In this document: piece after piece, positions 34,567-37,104 of the stretch
How positions within the stretch are numbered: position 1 is the stretch's first letter
How the letters are laid out: the number at the start of each line of letters is the position of its first letter
Source: Balamuthia mandrillaris
Lineage: Eukaryota; Discosea; Longamoebia; Balamuthiidae
NCBI GenBank assembly: GCA_031835245.1
Contig: JAVKOQ010000446.1
Coordinates: 1-37,104 of the forward strand
DNA: 37,104 nt
Direction: 5' to 3'
Notes under the pieces: generated by a model
What the model was told of the DNA's origin: nothing
Database searches by the model: none
What the model saw: the letters and a program-made list of their open reading frames with translations, nothing else
Translations under genes and position numbers: made by a program

Positions 34567-36048
34567 TTGAACTTAAATTATAAACAACTTGCTTTAAATA
34601 TGAAGGTAAAAATTCAAAATTTTGGTGGATTTTTATCTTCAATGATTATGCCTATTATTGGGATTTTTATAGCGTGAGGTTTATTAACTTCTTTTTTTAT
34701 TCCAACTGGTTGAACTCCTAATACAACCTTATCTGGAATGGTTGCTGTTGGAATAAAATATTTAATTCCAATTTTAATTGGTTTTTTAGCGGGTAAAAAA
34801 ATTTACCAAATTCGTGGTGGAGCAATTTCTGCTTTAATTGCAGCTGCTGTAATTGCTGCAGGAGATAGTGATATTTTTAAATCTATAGCTGGTAAAGAAT
34901 CCGTAATGATATTAGGAGTAATGATTTTATCTCCATTAGCTGCTTTAGCTTTAAAACATAGCGAAAAATTATGAATCAACAAAATCCAACCTGGATTTGA
35001 AATGTTAGTTAATAATTTTTATTTAGGAATTTTAGGATTTTTACTTTGTTTTCCAGCATTTTATTTTTCAGCTTATGTTATTGCTTATATTAATGTCTTT
35101 TTATCCTTAATAGTAAGTAAAATGCAAGAAAACAAACTATATCCTATAGTAGCAATTGTGGTTGAACCAGCTAAAGTTTTATTTTTAAACAATGCGATAA
35201 ATCACGGAATTTTTTCTCCTTTAGGAATACAAGAAGTACAAAGCTCTGGAAAATCTATTTTATTTTTACTTGAATCAAATCCAGGGCCTGGTTTAGGAAT
35301 TTTAATGGCTTGATTAATTTTTGGTAAAGATAAAACTGTCAAAACACAAGCTGGTTCTTCTTCAATTATTCACTTTTTCGGAGGAATTCACGAAGTTTAT
35401 TTTCCATTTGTTTTATTAAGGCCTATTTTAATTATTGCAGCTATTGCAGGAGGAGTGGTCGGAAATGCTTTATTTCAAATTTTCAACGTTGGTGCTGCTG
35501 CTCCAGTTTCTCCAGGTTCCATAATAGCTCAATATATACAAGTAAAAAAAGATGCACTTGATATTGCAGGTCTTAGTTTGGGAATTTTTGCTTCAGCATT
35601 GACTTCATTTTTAGTTTCTGTAATTATTTTATACTTTGACAAAATCAAAGCAAAATTCTTGAAAAAAGAAGTAAAAAGCAACAATATTGATCTTGCTAAA
35701 GCACAAGAATTATCTAAATCAATGAAACTTAAAAAAGAAGAACAAATTGAAGAAAAAGTACTAGATTTTTCTAAAATCTATTTTGTTTGTGATGCAGGAA
35801 TGGGTTCTCCTGTAATGGGTAGTGGAATTTTGAAAAAGCTTCTCAAAGAAGAAAATATGAACAACATTGAAGTATTACACAAATCAATTTCCAACATAGA
35901 CAAAAGCGAAAAATGTATTATTACCATTTCTTCTTTAGCAGATCGAATCAAATCTAAAAATCCTGATGCGCACTATTTCATAATAAATTATTTTTTAGAT
36001 TTACAAGGATACAAAAACATAATCAATGAAATTAAAAACAAAAAATAA
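34567..36048 (+). CDS. mtlA: mannitol-specific PTS enzyme IICB
   Basis: 493 residues. It imports mannitol and phosphorylates it to mannitol-1-phosphate. The IIC domain starts KIQNFGGFLSSMIMPIIGIF and includes VEPAKVLFLNNAINHGIFSP, LLESNPGPGLGILMAW and the substrate motif IHFFGGIHEVYFP with Glu at 276. The IIB domain (about 395-490) carries the phosphorylated Cys408 in FVCDAGMGSPVMGSGIL. No IIA domain is attached, so a separate EIIA must exist elsewhere. The start is TTG 34567: it has an SD (AAAGGA, 7 bases away), whereas the first in-frame ATG (34600) has none. Intact frame with TGA Trp codons. It overlaps mtlD by 23 bases. Confidence 0.93.
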
Positions 36049-37104
36049 AGTTTTAATTTTCGGTGCAGGTAGCATTGGTCGTGGATTGATTGCTTATATT
36101 TTTTACAAAAATGATTTTGAAATCATTTTTGTAGATAAAAATCAAGAGCTTATAAATAAAATTAATGAAGAAAAACAATACAAAATAATTGATATTAACA
36201 CCAAAAAAGAAGTAGTTATTAACAACGTTAAAGCTATTAGCTTAGAAGATGCAAAATTAACAAATTATTTAAAACAAGCAAAATATATCACTACTGCTTT
36301 AGGCTCTGGAAATTTAAAATTTTTAGTTCCTTATTTTGAAAAGCACTTTCAAAACTATTCAAAAACACAATTTGTTTTATGTTTTGAAAATGGTTATAGA
36401 ATCTCTTCTGAATTTGCTAAATTATTTTCAAATATAAAAGCAAATATCAAATTCGTAGATTTAGTAGTAGATAGAATTATTCCGAATAAAAAAACAAATA
36501 ATATTGATGTTTTTGTTGATGAATATTTTGAAGTAATTGCTGATAAAAATATACAAAAAGGAAGCAAAAAACTCGATTTAATTGACTATTGCAACAATTT
36601 GGATGCTTATACTTTTAGAAAATTATTACTTGTAAATTCACTGCATTCTTATTTGGGTTATCTTGGCTATCTAAAACAATTAAAATTTGTGGATCAAAGT
36701 GCTAAAAATTTAGAAATTAGCAAAAATATCGAACAATTAGCAGCTATTAATATCGAGATTATTAGATTAAATTTTAATGAATTCGAAAAAGAATCTTTAC
36801 AAAAATACTTTCTTAAATCGCTAAAACGCTTTAAAAATGAAGGATTTTGTGATCTAAATACAAGAGTTGCTCGCAATCCTATTACCAAAATTGGTAAAAA
36901 TGAGAGATATGATTTAATATATCAAAATGTTTTAAAATTCAATTTAGATAAAGGTCAAATTTTAAAAGTGTTTAAATCTATTTTGTCATTTAATTTTATA
37001 GAAGATCTACAAGCTCAACAAATCCAAAAAGCTATAAAAACAAAGCAAATTTTGAAATTTTTACAAGCAAATACCAATTTAATTTTTGAAGATATTAAAA
37101 CTTT
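36026..37104 (+). CDS. mtlD: mannitol-1-phosphate 5-dehydrogenase (partial, runs off the edge)
   Basis: It oxidises mannitol-1-phosphate to fructose-6-phosphate with NAD. The N-terminal Rossmann motif VLIFGAGSIGRGLIAYIFY is clear, followed by FVDKNQELINKI. Family segments VVDRIIPN and FRKLLLVNSLHSYLGYLGYL follow, the latter with the Lys, Asn and His expected of the polyol dehydrogenase active site. The 359 codons present show no break, and family members are near 360-390 residues, so only the very end is missing. The start ATG lies inside the end of mtlA, which implies translational coupling of transport and oxidation. Confidence 0.92.
   Translation, partial: MKLKTKNKVLIFGAGSIGRGLIAYIFYKNDFEIIFVDKNQELINKINEEKQYKIIDINTKKEVVINNVKAISLEDAKLTNYLKQAKYITTALGSGNLKFLVPYFEKHFQNYSKTQFVLCFENGYRISSEFAKLFSNIKANIKFVDLVVDRIIPNKKTNNIDVFVDEYFEVIADKNIQKGSKKLDLIDYCNNLDAYTFRKLLLVNSLHSYLGYLGYLKQLKFVDQSAKNLEISKNIEQLAAINIEIIRLNFNEFEKESLQKYFLKSLKRFKNEGFCDLNTRVARNPITKIGKNERYDLIYQNVLKFNLDKGQILKVFKSILSFNFIEDLQAQQIQKAIKTKQILKFLQANTNLIFEDIKT

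Overview
The window is very AT-rich and reads TGA as tryptophan throughout: many otherwise continuous proteins contain in-frame TGA where the family expects Trp. With the lipobox-type binding lipoprotein, the compact sugar operons and PTS mannitol genes, this points to a mycoplasma (Mollicutes, translation table 4), probably of the Mycoplasmopsis/hominis-pulmonis lineage. The species cannot be fixed from the sequence.

Layout. (1) 1-470, minus strand: a 5'-truncated type I specificity (hsdS) fragment running off the left edge. (2) 598-9997: a maltodextrin-type ABC transporter operon. It holds a small membrane protein whose start lies in an (AG)7 tract and is out of frame here, the binding lipoprotein, a 4-TM protein, a MalF-like permease behind a giant coiled-coil region, MalG, MalK and another 4-TM protein. 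(3) 10015-11530: IS3-family insertion sequence, copy 1. (4) 11574-12287: GntR/UTRA-type regulator. (5) 12412-19117: overlapping catabolic genes for pullulanase, GH13 alpha-glucosidase, GH65 phosphorylase and beta-phosphoglucomutase. (6) 19156-20713: IS copy 2, badly decayed. (7) 20788-32035: a defence-like island with a AAA+ ATPase, an overlapping cytoplasmic subtilase, three tandem type III DNA methyltransferase (mod) genes and one type III res gene. (8) 32058-33610: IS copy 3, inverted relative to copies 1 and 2. (9) 33626-34566: mostly decayed minus-strand coding remnants and the mtl promoter region. (10) 34567-37104: mannitol PTS EIICB and mannitol-1-phosphate dehydrogenase, the latter running off the right edge.

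How the parts work together. Maltodextrins would be imported by the lipoprotein/MalF/MalG/MalK system, debranched and trimmed by the two GH13 enzymes, phosphorolysed by GH65 to glucose and beta-glucose-1-phosphate, and isomerised to glucose-6-phosphate. A shared 19-base element with a TTGAT-N2-ATCAA core lies upstream of both operons and is a candidate operator for the GntR protein between them. The pathway looks damaged in this isolate: malK has a 7-bp tandem duplication, the GH13 glucosidase has TAA where a Trp codon is expected, and malF has a one-base homopolymer frameshift.

The most striking features are the three mod genes, each with its own promoter and SD, near-identical ends, different central recognition regions and the same (AG)6 tract that puts all three out of frame (a phasevarion-like array), next to a res gene whose nuclease end is also out of frame. 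Also notable are a AAA+/subtilase pair of unknown role, and IS copies sitting inside the loops of transcription-terminator hairpins.
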